Origin: Acetobacteraceae bacterium | GTDB taxonomy: Bacteria > Pseudomonadota > Alphaproteobacteria > Acetobacterales > Acetobacteraceae | Length of the DNA stretch: 11,723 nt | Assembly: GCA_947446625.1 (NCBI GenBank) | Contig: CANFIE010000080.1 | Coordinates: forward strand, 1 to 11,723 | Direction: 5' to 3' | In this document: in pieces, positions 1 through 7,219 of the stretch | How the letters are laid out: every line of letters starts with the position of its first letter | Numbering within the stretch: the first letter of the stretch is position 1 | Position numbers and translations under genes: made by a program | Notes under the pieces: generated by a model | Told to the model about the DNA's origin: nothing | Database searches by the model: none | Seen by the model: the letters and a program-made list of their open reading frames with translations, nothing else

Positions 1-1
1 C

Positions 2-667
2 CCGCTGGACCAGCACGGCCGCGCCGCCCTGGCGCAATTCGCCCGCGACCACGGCATGCCGCGCATTGCCTGGGCCCGTGGTGACGCGGTGCCGGAAATG
101 GCGGCGCAATTGGGCAGCGCCTTTGTCATGCTCAGTGGCCAGCGCGTGCTGGCGCCGCCGGGCGCCTTCATGCAAGCCAGCCCGGCGGGGGAAGCGGCGA
201 TCATCGCCGCCGTCATGGCCGGACTGCCGAAGAAGATGGGCCCGAAGGCCCGCATTGCCGAGCTTTACGCCGGCATGGGTACGCTCAGCTTCGCCCTTAG
301 CGGGCGCGGGCGGGTCAGCGCCTATGAGGGCAATCCTGAAGCCGTGGTGGCCTTGCAGGCCGCCGCTGGTGGCCATCGCATTCAGGCCGAGCGGCGCGAC
401 CTGGAGCGCCGGCCGCTGCTGCCGCTGGACCTGAAGCCGTTTCAGGTGGTGGTGCTGGACCCGCCCTTTGCCGGGGCGGTGGACCAGGTGGCGCAACTGG
501 CGCGCTCGGTGGTGCCGAACATCGTGTACGTGTCCTGCAATCCGGCGGCGCTGGGGCGGGATGCCACTGTGCTGCGGCAGGCCGGCTACAAGTTGGTCCA
601 GGCCACACCTATCGACCAATTCCCCTTCTCACCACATCTTGAAGCGGTGGTAGCCTTCGCCAAGTAA
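2..667 (+). CDS. Class I SAM-dependent RNA methyltransferase, TrmA/RlmD-like (5' partial)
   Basis: This is the C-terminal half of an RNA uracil-5 methyltransferase-type enzyme; the frame is open to the left edge, so the true start lies outside the window. Visible landmarks follow the family order: a substrate-side QASPAGE segment (families usually show an F-x-Q-x-N-like motif here), the SAM-binding motif YAGMGTLSFAL (about 266-298), DPPFAG at 458-475, the SCNP motif whose Cys (codon 536-538) is the expected catalytic nucleophile, and PHLEAVVAF near the end with Glu (codon 641-643) as expected general base. In this family the third motif is normally DPPRxG; here Phe replaces Arg. The N-terminal TRAM domain and the Fe-S cysteines of RlmD-type members cannot be assessed. 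The target (23S rRNA or tRNA) cannot be decided from this part. The family call is firm; the subfamily is not. Confidence 0.85.
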   Translation, partial: PLDQHGRAALAQFARDHGMPRIAWARGDAVPEMAAQLGSAFVMLSGQRVLAPPGAFMQASPAGEAAIIAAVMAGLPKKMGPKARIAELYAGMGTLSFALSGRGRVSAYEGNPEAVVALQAAAGGHRIQAERRDLERRPLLPLDLKPFQVVVLDPPFAGAVDQVAQLARSVVPNIVYVSCNPAALGRDATVLRQAGYKLVQATPIDQFPFSPHLEAVVAFAK

Positions 668-719
668 CATCCAGGGCCGTAACGGGCTAAACTGGGGTGT
701 CGAGGGAGAGGGTATTATC

Positions 720-1703
720 ATGAGCATTGAACGTCGCGGACTGCTGTTCGCCGGCGCAACTGGGCTTGCCGCGCCGCTTTTGGCGCAGGGCCTGGTGCGG
801 CAGGCGCAGGCGCAAACCGCCCCGGCGGCCACGCCCCAGGCGCCGGGCTTCTACCGCCACAAGGTGGGCGGCCTGAACGTGACCATGGTGCATGACGGTT
901 ATTTCCAGCGCCCGCTGGAAGGCTTTGTGGTGAACAAGCCGCTGGCCGAGGTGCAGGGCGTGCTGCGCGACAACTTCATGCCCACCGAGACCCTGCGCAT
1001 TCCCTTCACCATGACGTTTGTGGAAACCAGCCGCGGGCTGATCTGCTTCGACGCCGGCAACGGCACGCTGCCGGCCGCCGCCACCGCCGGCAAGGCCATT
1101 GCCAACATGGCCGCCGCGGGCATCGACCGTGCGCGGGTTGCCGCCGTGGTCATCAGCCATTGCCATGGCGACCACATCAACGGCCTGGCCCTGCCCGATG
1201 GCAGCGCCGCCTTCCCGAATGCCGAGGTGCTGGTGCCGGAGCGCGACTATCGCTTCTGGTCCAACATGGACAATCAGGCTGCTGCCCCGCAGGCGCAGCG
1301 GGCCTATTTTAACAACATCGCCAAGGCCTTCACGCCCTATCGCTCGCGCCTGACGCAGTTTGGCGAAAGCGCCCAGATCATGCCGGGGGTGCGGGCCGAG
1401 GCCGCCTATGGCCATACGCCGGGCCACACGGTGTTCCACATCAGCGATGGCAATGCGCAGCTGATGTACATCGCCGACATCACCAACCGCCCGGTGCCGC
1501 TGGCGCTGCACCCCGACTACCGCATCATCTTCGACTTCGACGCCGAGGCGGCGGAAGCCACCCGGCGCCGGCTGTATGACCGCATTGCCACCGACCGCCT
1601 GGCCGTCACCGGCTACCACTTCCCCTTCCCCGCCTTTGGCCACATGACCAAGGAAGCGGGCGGGTATCGTTTCAACGCGGCCGATTGGTCGAGCCAGGTT
1701 TGA
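720..1703 (+). CDS. Exported MBL-fold metallohydrolase (paralogue 1, soluble)
   Basis: A 327-residue metallo-beta-lactamase-fold hydrolase. The N-terminus (MSIERRGLLFAG, hydrophobic stretch, then AQAQ-TAP around residues 29-33) resembles a twin-arginine signal peptide with signal peptidase I cleavage, so a periplasmic location is likely. The zinc motif HxHxDH is intact as HCHGDH (H147, H149, D151, H152). Further ligands expected for the fold are H232 in GHTPGHT, D253 in IADITNRP and H300 in GYHFPFP. The overall pattern resembles the methyl-parathion-hydrolase/lactonase-like branch of the superfamily, but the substrate cannot be named. The ATG at 720 follows a GAGGGAGAGGG purine tract at 702-712. 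It lies 52 nt after the methyltransferase gene and 17 nt before a paralogue, with which it is probably co-transcribed. Confidence 0.9.
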   Translation: MSIERRGLLFAGATGLAAPLLAQGLVRQAQAQTAPAATPQAPGFYRHKVGGLNVTMVHDGYFQRPLEGFVVNKPLAEVQGVLRDNFMPTETLRIPFTMTFVETSRGLICFDAGNGTLPAAATAGKAIANMAAAGIDRARVAAVVISHCHGDHINGLALPDGSAAFPNAEVLVPERDYRFWSNMDNQAAAPQAQRAYFNNIAKAFTPYRSRLTQFGESAQIMPGVRAEAAYGHTPGHTVFHISDGNAQLMYIADITNRPVPLALHPDYRIIFDFDAEAAEATRRRLYDRIATDRLAVTGYHFPFPAFGHMTKEAGGYRFNAADWSSQV

Positions 1704-1720
1704 TTGAGGGAGGACGCAGC

Positions 1721-2707
1721 ATGTTGAACCGCCGTACCGCTTTGCTTTCCGGCGCCGCCGCCCTGGCCGCGCCCGCCCTGCTGACCGCCTGTGGCGAGGC
1801 CCAACCCGTGGTGGCCGCCGCGCCGCCGGCGCCCGCCAACCAGGCCCCCGGCTTCTACCGCTACAAGGTGGGCAGCCTGACCGTGACCACGGTGAATGAT
1901 GGCTACGCCAACTTTCCGCTGAACGGCTTTGTGGCCAACAAGCCGCTGGCCGAGGTGCAGGCCGTGCTGCGGGCGAATTTCCAGCCCGAGGACCGGCTGA
2001 TTGTGCCGTTCAACGTCACCTTCGTGGAAACCAGCCGTGGCCTGGTGGCGTTTGATGCCGGCAACGGCGCCCTGGCGCCCACGGAAACGCGCGGCAAGAT
2101 GATTGCCAACATGGCCGCCGCCGGCATCGACGCCACCAAGGTGGTTGCGGTCGTGGTCAGCCACTTCCATGGCGACCACATCAGCGGCCTGACCAATGCC
2201 GAAGGGCTGCGCGCCTTCCCGAATGCGGAAGTGGTGGTGCCGCAGACCGAATGGCGCTTCTGGACCGATGGCGGCAATGCCACGCGCAGCCCGGAACGCC
2301 AGCGCGGCAACTTTGCCAATACCGCCCGGCGCTTCCAGGTTTATGACGGCCGGGTGAGGGTTATCCGCGACAATGCCGAGGTGATGCCGGGCATTCGCGC
2401 CGTGGCCGCGCATGGCCATACGCCGGGGCACACCGCCTATCATATTGCCGATGGCAATGCCGAGATGATCTACGTGGCCGACATTACCAACCGGCCGGTG
2501 CCGATGGCGCTACACCCGGAATTCCACGCCGTGGTGGATTTTGACCCGGTGATGGCCGAGGCTACCCGCCGCCGGATCTACGACCGCGTGGCCACCGACC
2601 GCGTGGCCATTACCGGCTACCACTTCCCCTTCCCGGCCTATGGCCACATGACCCGGGAAGGCAATGGCTACCGCTTCCGCCTGGCGGATTGGCAGAGCAC
2701 GGTCTGA
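1721..2707 (+). CDS. Exported MBL-fold metallohydrolase (paralogue 2, putative lipoprotein)
   Basis: A 328-residue paralogue of the preceding gene; by hand alignment 179 of 287 residues (about 62%) match over the mature parts. I chose the ATG at 1721 because it is preceded by GAGGGAGGA (1705-1713) and begins a proper signal sequence; an in-frame ATG at 1685 would lie inside the upstream gene and bury the signal. The N-terminus has a twin-arginine-like NRRTALL, a hydrophobic core and the lipobox LLTAC with Cys24, so the mature protein is probably lipid-anchored; the residue after Cys is Gly. The zinc ligands are conserved: HFHGDH (H148, H150, D152, H153), H233 in GHTPGHT, D254 in VADITNRP and H301 in GYHFPFP. 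It ends 14 nt before a GC-rich hairpin and converges on the suf operon. Substrate unknown; lactone, ester or phosphotriester hydrolysis are the usual options in this branch. Confidence 0.9.
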   Translation: MLNRRTALLSGAAALAAPALLTACGEAQPVVAAAPPAPANQAPGFYRYKVGSLTVTTVNDGYANFPLNGFVANKPLAEVQAVLRANFQPEDRLIVPFNVTFVETSRGLVAFDAGNGALAPTETRGKMIANMAAAGIDATKVVAVVVSHFHGDHISGLTNAEGLRAFPNAEVVVPQTEWRFWTDGGNATRSPERQRGNFANTARRFQVYDGRVRVIRDNAEVMPGIRAVAAHGHTPGHTAYHIADGNAEMIYVADITNRPVPMALHPEFHAVVDFDPVMAEATRRRIYDRVATDRVAITGYHFPFPAYGHMTREGNGYRFRLADWQSTV

Positions 2708-2720
2708 GGCACTGAAGCGG

Positions 2721-2746
2721 GCGGGGCGCTGGTTTCGGCGCCCCGC
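2721..2746. terminator. Putative bidirectional terminator hairpin
   Basis: Perfect 9-bp GC-rich inverted repeat GCGGGGCGC / GCGCCCCGC with an 8-nt loop. It lies 14 nt after the stop of the second hydrolase gene and 10 nt past the stop of sufA on the other strand. It fills the only gap between these converging genes, so it may end both transcripts. There is no long T tract on either side (only TCTGCTGCTT on the plus strand), so intrinsic termination strength is uncertain. Confidence 0.6.
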
Positions 2747-2755
2747 TCTGCTGCT

Positions 2756-3127
2756 TCACACGTGGAAGCTTTCGCCGCAGCCGCAGCGGCCCTTTTCATT
2801 CGGGTTGGTGAAGGTGAAGCCGGAAGACAGGCCCTTCACCTCGTAGTCCATCGTTGTACCGATGAGGAACAGCGTGGCCTTGCGGTCCACCAGCACCGTC
2901 ACCTCCTTGTCGGTCACGGTCTCGTCGCCCGGGCCGGCGCCATCCACCCAGGTCAAATCATAGCTCATGCCGGAACAGCCCTTGGTGCTGACGCCGATGC
3001 GCAGCAGCTTGTCCTGCTCGCCCTTGGCGTAGAGCGCGCGCAGGCGTTCGGCGGCGGCATCGGTCAGCGCCATCAGCGGCGGCAGGGCGCGCTTGGGGCG
3101 CGGCGGCGTGGTAATGGAAGTGCTCAT
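2756..3127 (-). CDS. sufA: A-type Fe-S cluster carrier, last gene of suf operon
   Basis: A 123-residue HesB/IscA/SufA family protein that accepts Fe-S clusters from the scaffold and passes them to apoproteins in the cytoplasm. The three family cysteines are present: C51 in TKGCSGMSY and C115/C117 in the C-terminal GRCGCGESF. The core starts near residue 20 (ALTDAAAERL); the first 19 residues are a Pro/Lys-rich extension. The ATG at 3127 is preceded by a strong TGAGGAGG that overlaps the stop codon of sufT, 13 nt upstream, so translation of the two is probably linked. Position as the last suf gene supports the name sufA over iscA or erpA, but sequence alone does not separate these A-type subgroups. 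Confidence 0.93.
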   Translation of the reverse strand: MSTSITTPPRPKRALPPLMALTDAAAERLRALYAKGEQDKLLRIGVSTKGCSGMSYDLTWVDGAGPGDETVTDKEVTVLVDRKATLFLIGTTMDYEVKGLSSGFTFTNPNEKGRCGCGESFHV

Positions 3128-3140
3128 CGGTCGCGCCTCC

Positions 3141-3506
3141 TCAGTACATGTTCAACGCAAGCTTGGCGTCTTCGCTCATGCGCTCGCGGTCCCAGGGCGG
3201 GTCCCACACCACATCAACGGAAACATCGGTCACGCCCGGTACCATGCGCACTGCTTCCTCGATCTGCGCAGGCAATTCCTGCGCCGAGGGGCAGCTTGGC
3301 GTGGTCAGCGTCATCTCCACCTTCACCACGCCATCATCGGCAATTTCAATGGCGTAGATCAGGCCGAGTTCGTAGATGTCCACCGGGATTTCCGGGTCGA
3401 ACACCGTCTTCATCATGGTGATGACGGCTTCTTCCGTCACTTTCGGCAAGGCTTCGCCCTGCGGGGTCCAGGCGCCATGAGACGCCGTGGCGTTGTCTTC
3501 ACTCAC
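3141..3506 (-). CDS. sufT: SufT / DUF59 (MIP18-type) Fe-S maturation factor, GTG start
   Basis: A 121-residue DUF59 protein. This family assists Fe-S protein maturation in bacteria and is related to PaaD and eukaryotic MIP18. Family signatures are DPEIPVDIYELGLIY (residues 37-51), LTTPSCPSA with the conserved C72, and a C-terminal VWDPPWDRERMSEDAK (100-115) typical of the SUF-associated form. I place the start at GTG 3506: it is preceded by a perfect AAGGAGG with 6-nt spacing and overlaps the end of sufU in GTGAGTGA. An in-frame ATG at 3539 would add MRPWMAARRRA, which looks unlike the family and lacks such a site. It lies between sufU and sufA, 13 nt before the latter. Confidence 0.9.
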   Translation of the reverse strand: MSEDNATASHGAWTPQGEALPKVTEEAVITMMKTVFDPEIPVDIYELGLIYAIEIADDGVVKVEMTLTTPSCPSAQELPAQIEEAVRMVPGVTDVSVDVVWDPPWDRERMSEDAKLALNMY

Positions 3507-3960
3507 TGCTCGCCTCCTTGCTGCCATCCAGGGCCGCATTCAGGGTGTGCCAGGCCAATGTGGCGCACTTTACCCGGCTGGGAAACTCATGCACGCCGGC
3601 CAGCGGCTGCAGCCGCTCCATCTCGTCGGCCAGTTCGGCGCCGCATTCGGGGCAGCTGCCGGTCATCGCCAGGGCGCGGAAGCTGTCACTCAACTGGTGA
3701 GCCTGGGCCAAGGTCTTGCCCTTCACCGTCTCCGTCATCAGCGAAGCACTGGCCATGGAGATGGCGCAGCCACGGCCCTGGAAGCCAAGGTCGGTCACCA
3801 CTTCGCCGTCCAGCTTCAGCGCCAACTCCATGCGGTCGCCGCACATCGGGTTGTCGCCCTTGGCGTGGCGGTTGGCATCCTCAGGCCGGCGGAAATTCCG
3901 CGGCTTGAGGCCATGGTCCAGGATGAGTTCCTGGTAGAGATCGCGAAGGTCATCGAACAT
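3499..3960 (-). CDS. sufU: SufU, Zn-dependent sulfur-transfer partner of SufS
   Basis: A 153-residue IscU/SufU-fold protein. SufU-type proteins take persulfide sulfur from SufS rather than acting as a classical scaffold. Matching motifs are YQELILDH (9-16), NPMCGD with C40 and D42, GRGCAISMASASLM with C65, and the SufU-like FPSRVKCATLAW with C132. C40, D42, C65 and C132 are the expected zinc/sulfur ligands. The gene directly follows sufS (33-nt gap, GGAGA at 3967-3971 before the ATG), and no sufE is seen, which fits a SufS-SufU pair. Odd: residues 100-109 contain an extra CPECG (C103, C106) in the insert region that distinguishes SufU from IscU. It could equally be filed as an IscU-like protein, but the insert and context favour SufU. 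Confidence 0.92.
   Translation of the reverse strand: MFDDLRDLYQELILDHGLKPRNFRRPEDANRHAKGDNPMCGDRMELALKLDGEVVTDLGFQGRGCAISMASASLMTETVKGKTLAQAHQLSDSFRALAMTGSCPECGAELADEMERLQPLAGVHEFPSRVKCATLAWHTLNAALDGSKEASSE
3513..3519 (-). promoter_or_regulatory. Strong Shine-Dalgarno deciding the sufT start
   Basis: The minus strand reads AAGGAGG here, inside the last codons of sufU and 6 nt ahead of the GTG at 3506. It is the best ribosome-binding site in the operon. It favours the GTG start and lets ribosomes reload where sufU and sufT overlap by 8 nt. Confidence 0.8.
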
Positions 3961-3993
3961 CTGATGTCTCCGACGGCCGATTGAAGTCGCCCG

Positions 3994-5220
3994 TCATGCG
4001 AAGAACTCCCTGGCCTTGACCAGCGCCGCACCGAGGAAGTCGATCTCCTCCGGCGTGGTGTAGAGGCCGAAGCTGGCGCGGCAGGTGCCGCCTTCCACGC
4101 CGAAGCGCTCATGCAGCGGCTCGGCGCAATGCCGCCCGGCGCGCACGGCAATGCCGGCACGGTCCAGCAGGGTGGAAAGGTCATGCGCGTGGGCGTTGTC
4201 GAGCGAGAAGGCGAAGACGCCACCACGGTCCTGCGCGCGGCCGAGCAGGCTCAGCCCTTCCACCTGAGACAGTACCGCCATGGCGTGATCCACCAGGGCG
4301 CGCTCATGCGCCTCAATGGCCGGCAGCCCGATGGCGGTAACGTAGTCGATGGCGGCGTGCAGGCCGATGGCCTCCACGATCGCGGGCGTACCGGCCTCAA
4401 ACCGCGCCGGCGGGGCCGCCCAGGTGCTGCCGGCCAGCGAAACCGTGGCGATCATGTCGCCACCACCCAGGAAGGGCGGCATCGCCTCCAGCAGCGCGTG
4501 CTTGGCGTAGAGCACGCCAATGCCGGTGGGGCCGTACAGCTTGTGGCCGGTGAACACGTAGAAATCGGCGTCCAGCGCCTGCACATCCACCTTGCGGTGC
4601 ACGGCGGCCTGGCTGCCGTCAAACAGCACCTTGGCGCCGGCTTCATGCGCCATGCGGGCGATTTGCGCGGCGGGCGTGACAGTGCCGAGCACGTTGGACA
4701 TGTGCGTGACCGCGACCAGCCCCACCTTGCCGTCCTTCAGCTTGGCGGCCAGGTCTTCCAGGTCCAACTCGCCGGCATCGGTAACGCGCACGTAGCGCAG
4801 CTCAATGCCGTGGGCGTCGCGCAGCATTTGCCAGGGCACCATGTTGGCGTGGTGCTCCATCTCGCTGGTCACCACCGCCTGGCCGGGCTTGAGGATGCCA
4901 CGGCCATAGCAATGCGCCACCAGGTTGATGGCCATGGTGCTGTTGGCGGTGAAGACAATCTCCTCCGCCCGCGCCGCGTTGAGAAACGTGGCCACGGCGC
5001 GGCGCGACGCTTCATAGGCTTCGGTCGCCGTTTCGCTCAGGTAGTAGGCGCCGCGATGCACATTGGCGTAGGCACTTTCCATGCAGCGCATCATGGCGCC
5101 AATCACCTGGCGCGGCTTCTGCGCCGAGGCACCGCTGTCGAGGAAGACCAGCGGCTTGCCGCGCTGCATCTGCGCCAGGATCGGGAAATCCTCGCGGATT
5201 TTACGAACGTCGAAGCTCAT
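3994..5220 (-). CDS. sufS: Cysteine desulfurase SufS (group II)
   Basis: A 408-residue PLP-dependent enzyme that converts cysteine to alanine and supplies persulfide sulfur for Fe-S assembly. Landmarks are EMEHHANMVPW (120-130), the cofactor-binding DGSQAAVH (201-208), the PLP lysine K227 in FTGHKLYGPTG, and the active-site C365 in RAGRHCAEPL, in the short-loop context typical of group II SufS. The start at ATG 5220 overlaps the sufD stop as ATGA. An in-frame ATG at 5235 would only add five residues from inside sufD. The length agrees with the family. A second cysteine, C380 (GGTCRASFG), lies near the end, where other family members often have Ala or Val. SufU downstream is the probable sulfur acceptor. 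Confidence 0.96.
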   Translation of the reverse strand: MSFDVRKIREDFPILAQMQRGKPLVFLDSGASAQKPRQVIGAMMRCMESAYANVHRGAYYLSETATEAYEASRRAVATFLNAARAEEIVFTANSTMAINLVAHCYGRGILKPGQAVVTSEMEHHANMVPWQMLRDAHGIELRYVRVTDAGELDLEDLAAKLKDGKVGLVAVTHMSNVLGTVTPAAQIARMAHEAGAKVLFDGSQAAVHRKVDVQALDADFYVFTGHKLYGPTGIGVLYAKHALLEAMPPFLGGGDMIATVSLAGSTWAAPPARFEAGTPAIVEAIGLHAAIDYVTAIGLPAIEAHERALVDHAMAVLSQVEGLSLLGRAQDRGGVFAFSLDNAHAHDLSTLLDRAGIAVRAGRHCAEPLHERFGVEGGTCRASFGLYTTPEEIDFLGAALVKAREFFA

Positions 5221-6479
5221 GTGTGGCGCACCCACCAGGCCTCGATGGCGCCTTCCAGCGCGGTGTGGAGGATGGGGTTTTCCACCCCTTCCAGCGCGGC
5301 TTCCAGGAAGGCGCGCACCAGCATGGTGCGGGCCTCAGCTTCCGGAATGCCACGGGCGCGCAGATAGAATAGCTGATCGGCGTCCAGTTCACCCACCGTG
5401 GCGCCGTGGCTGCACTTCACGTCGTCGGCGTAGATTTCCAGCTGCGGCTTGCTGTCCATCTCGGCATCGGAGCTGAGCAGCAACGCCTGGTTCATCTGGT
5501 AGCCGTCGGTGCGCTGGGCCGCCTGGCGCACCAGGATCTTGCCCTGGAACACGCCGCGCGACTTGCCCTTCAGCACGGTCTTGTAGGTCTGCCGGCTGGC
5601 GCAATCCGGCGCGGCATGGTCCAGGAAGGTGGTGGTATCGGCGTGCTGGCCATCGCCGAGCAACTGCGCGCCATTCATGTGGCAGGTGGCGCCAGGGCCG
5701 CTCAGCGTGGCGTGAATCTCGTTGCGCACCAGCCGGCCACCCGAATTCAGGGTAAAGTTGTCGTAGGTGCCGCCGGCCGCCACGCTGGCGTAGACCGTAC
5801 TGAGCTGAAAGCCCTGCGCGCCTTCCTGCTGCAAGCGAACATGGGTGAAGCTGGCGCCCTCGGCCACCTCAACCTGCCACACCGGGTTGTGCAGATAGCG
5901 CTTGTCGGTCGGGCCGATGCTGGTTTCCAGCAGCGCCAGCCGGGCGCCCTTTTCCAGCCGGATAATGTGGCGCGGATGCACCGCGGCGGGGCGGTCCGCC
6001 GCCTGCACCACATGCAGCAATTCCAGCGTGCCCGCGTCCTGCCCCTCGGCGATGGTCAGGAACAGCCCATCCTCGAAGAACATGCTGTTCAGCGCCGCCA
6101 TCGGCTCTGCCGGCGCGGCAATGCGGCCCTGCAATTCCGGCAGCCAATGGCCAATGCTGGCAGCGGCAAAGCTGGAAAGGTCAGCGCGGTGCCGACCATC
6201 CACAAACACCACGCGCTGTTCCGCCCGCGCCGCCGGCAGTGCCACGGCGGCATCCACGGCAGAAAGCGGCGCGTCGAAGCCAGCCTGCGCCAGCGGACGC
6301 AGGTCGGTGTAGTGCCAAGCCTCCACGCGGCGCGTGGGCAGCCCTTGGGCGCGGAAACTCGCCGCCGCATCCGCCCGCAGCGCCACCAGCCAGGGCAGGT
6401 TGGCGCCCGGCAGGTGGTCCTTCAGCCCTTCATGGCGATGCAGGAAGCCTTCGGCCCCGCCAGGTGCAATCGCGCTCAT
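5217..6479 (-). CDS. sufD: SufD, scaffold subunit of SufBC2D
   Basis: A 420-residue SufBD-family protein that pairs with SufB and two SufC ATPases to form the cytoplasmic scaffold on which the nascent cluster is built. The N-terminal region (about 1-100) is variable but contains the family-typical PTRRVEAWHYTDL (48-60). The rest is the beta-helix core and helical C-terminus with CSHGATVGELDADQLFYL; H358 there corresponds by position to E. coli SufD H360, implicated in cluster formation at the SufB-SufD interface. The start ATG (6479) overlaps the sufC stop in ATGA, and the stop overlaps the sufS start in the same way, indicating translational coupling. SufD is the least conserved core Suf protein, as here. 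Confidence 0.95.
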   Translation of the reverse strand: MSAIAPGGAEGFLHRHEGLKDHLPGANLPWLVALRADAAASFRAQGLPTRRVEAWHYTDLRPLAQAGFDAPLSAVDAAVALPAARAEQRVVFVDGRHRADLSSFAAASIGHWLPELQGRIAAPAEPMAALNSMFFEDGLFLTIAEGQDAGTLELLHVVQAADRPAAVHPRHIIRLEKGARLALLETSIGPTDKRYLHNPVWQVEVAEGASFTHVRLQQEGAQGFQLSTVYASVAAGGTYDNFTLNSGGRLVRNEIHATLSGPGATCHMNGAQLLGDGQHADTTTFLDHAAPDCASRQTYKTVLKGKSRGVFQGKILVRQAAQRTDGYQMNQALLLSSDAEMDSKPQLEIYADDVKCSHGATVGELDADQLFYLRARGIPEAEARTMLVRAFLEAALEGVENPILHTALEGAIEAWWVRHT

Positions 6480-7219
6480 GCCGCCTGCGCCGCCCCATAG
6501 CCGCTGGCTTCCAGCTCCAGCGCCAATTCCTTGCCGCCGCTGCGCACAATGCGGCCGCCCATCAGCACATGCACGCGGTCCGGCACAATGTAGGTCAGCA
6601 GGCGCTGGTAATGGGTGATGACGAGGGCGGAGAAGTTCGGCCCGCGCAGCGCGTTGACGCCATCGGAGGCAATCTTCAGCGCGTCGATATCCAGGCCGCT
6701 GTCGGTCTCATCCAGAATGGCCAGTTGCGGCGCCAGCAGCGCCATCTGCAGCACTTCGTTGCGCTTCTTCTCGCCGCCGCTGAAGCCGACATTCACGCCG
6801 CGCTTCAGCATGTCCTCCGGCATGTTCAGCTCCTTCATGCGGGCACGCGCCAGCTTGAGGAACTGCATCGCGTCCAGCTCGCTCTCGCCGCGGCCACGCC
6901 GCACCGCGTTCAGCGCCGTGCGCAGGAAGTTGGCGTTGCCCACGCCAGGCAATTCCACCGGGTACTGGAAGGCCAGGAACACGCCGGCAGCGGCACGCGC
7001 CTCCGGCTCCAGCGCCAGCAGGTCCACGCCGTTGAAGGTGGCGGTGCCACCAGTGACCACATAGCCATCGCGGCCCGCCAGCACATAGCTGAGCGTGGAT
7101 TTGCCCGAGCCATTCGGGCCCATGATGGCGTGAACTTCGCCGGTGGGCACTTCAAGGTCGATCCCCTTGAGGATCTGCTTGCCATCAACCTCGGCGGTCA
7201 GCCCCTGAATGCGCAGCAT
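6476..7219 (-). CDS. sufC: SufC, ABC-type ATPase of SufBC2D
   Basis: A 247-residue soluble ABC ATPase that drives conformational change of the SufB-SufD scaffold; it is not a transporter. All nucleotide-site motifs are intact: Walker A GPNGSGKST (34-42), Q-loop Q85, signature FSGGEKKRNE (146-155), Walker B LAILDETDSGLD with D170 and E171, and switch H203. The TDSGLDIDALK motif and the GEKKRNE signature are typical of SufC and separate it from transporter ATPases. The ATG shares one base with the sufB stop (TGATG), and its own stop overlaps the sufD start (ATGA), so its translation is tied to both neighbours. Confidence 0.97.
   Translation of the reverse strand: MLRIQGLTAEVDGKQILKGIDLEVPTGEVHAIMGPNGSGKSTLSYVLAGRDGYVVTGGTATFNGVDLLALEPEARAAAGVFLAFQYPVELPGVGNANFLRTALNAVRRGRGESELDAMQFLKLARARMKELNMPEDMLKRGVNVGFSGGEKKRNEVLQMALLAPQLAILDETDSGLDIDALKIASDGVNALRGPNFSALVITHYQRLLTYIVPDRVHVLMGGRIVRSGGKELALELEASGYGAAQAA

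Noticed and set aside
1685..1720. Upstream ATG start for the second MBL gene
   Set aside because: It would overlap the previous gene and place 12 residues before a proper signal peptide; ATG 1721 has the good ribosome site.
687..2443. Two long minus-strand open frames opposite the MBL hydrolase genes, resembling each other
   Set aside because: Their mutual similarity is explained by the tandem duplication of the genes on the plus strand; both are antisense shadows of intact enzymes.
720..2707. Tandem repeats as part of a mobile element
   Set aside because: The repetition is protein-level duplication of two complete genes with diverged DNA; no terminal inverted repeats, transposase or target-site duplication is visible.
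5221..5235. ATG at 5235 as the sufS start
   Set aside because: It adds MGAPH from inside sufD; the ATGA overlap at 5220 matches the coupling style of the operon and the usual SufS N-terminus.
4111..5367. Long open frame on the plus strand opposite sufS
   Set aside because: It is a mirror of the codon bias of a high-GC gene: the encoded sequence is rich in His, Gly, Arg and Val with no recognisable motif, while the minus strand encodes an intact SufS.
5406..6500. Long open frame on the plus strand opposite sufD
   Set aside because: Antisense to an intact, recognisable SufD; composition is typical of antisense frames, with no ribosome site or domain.
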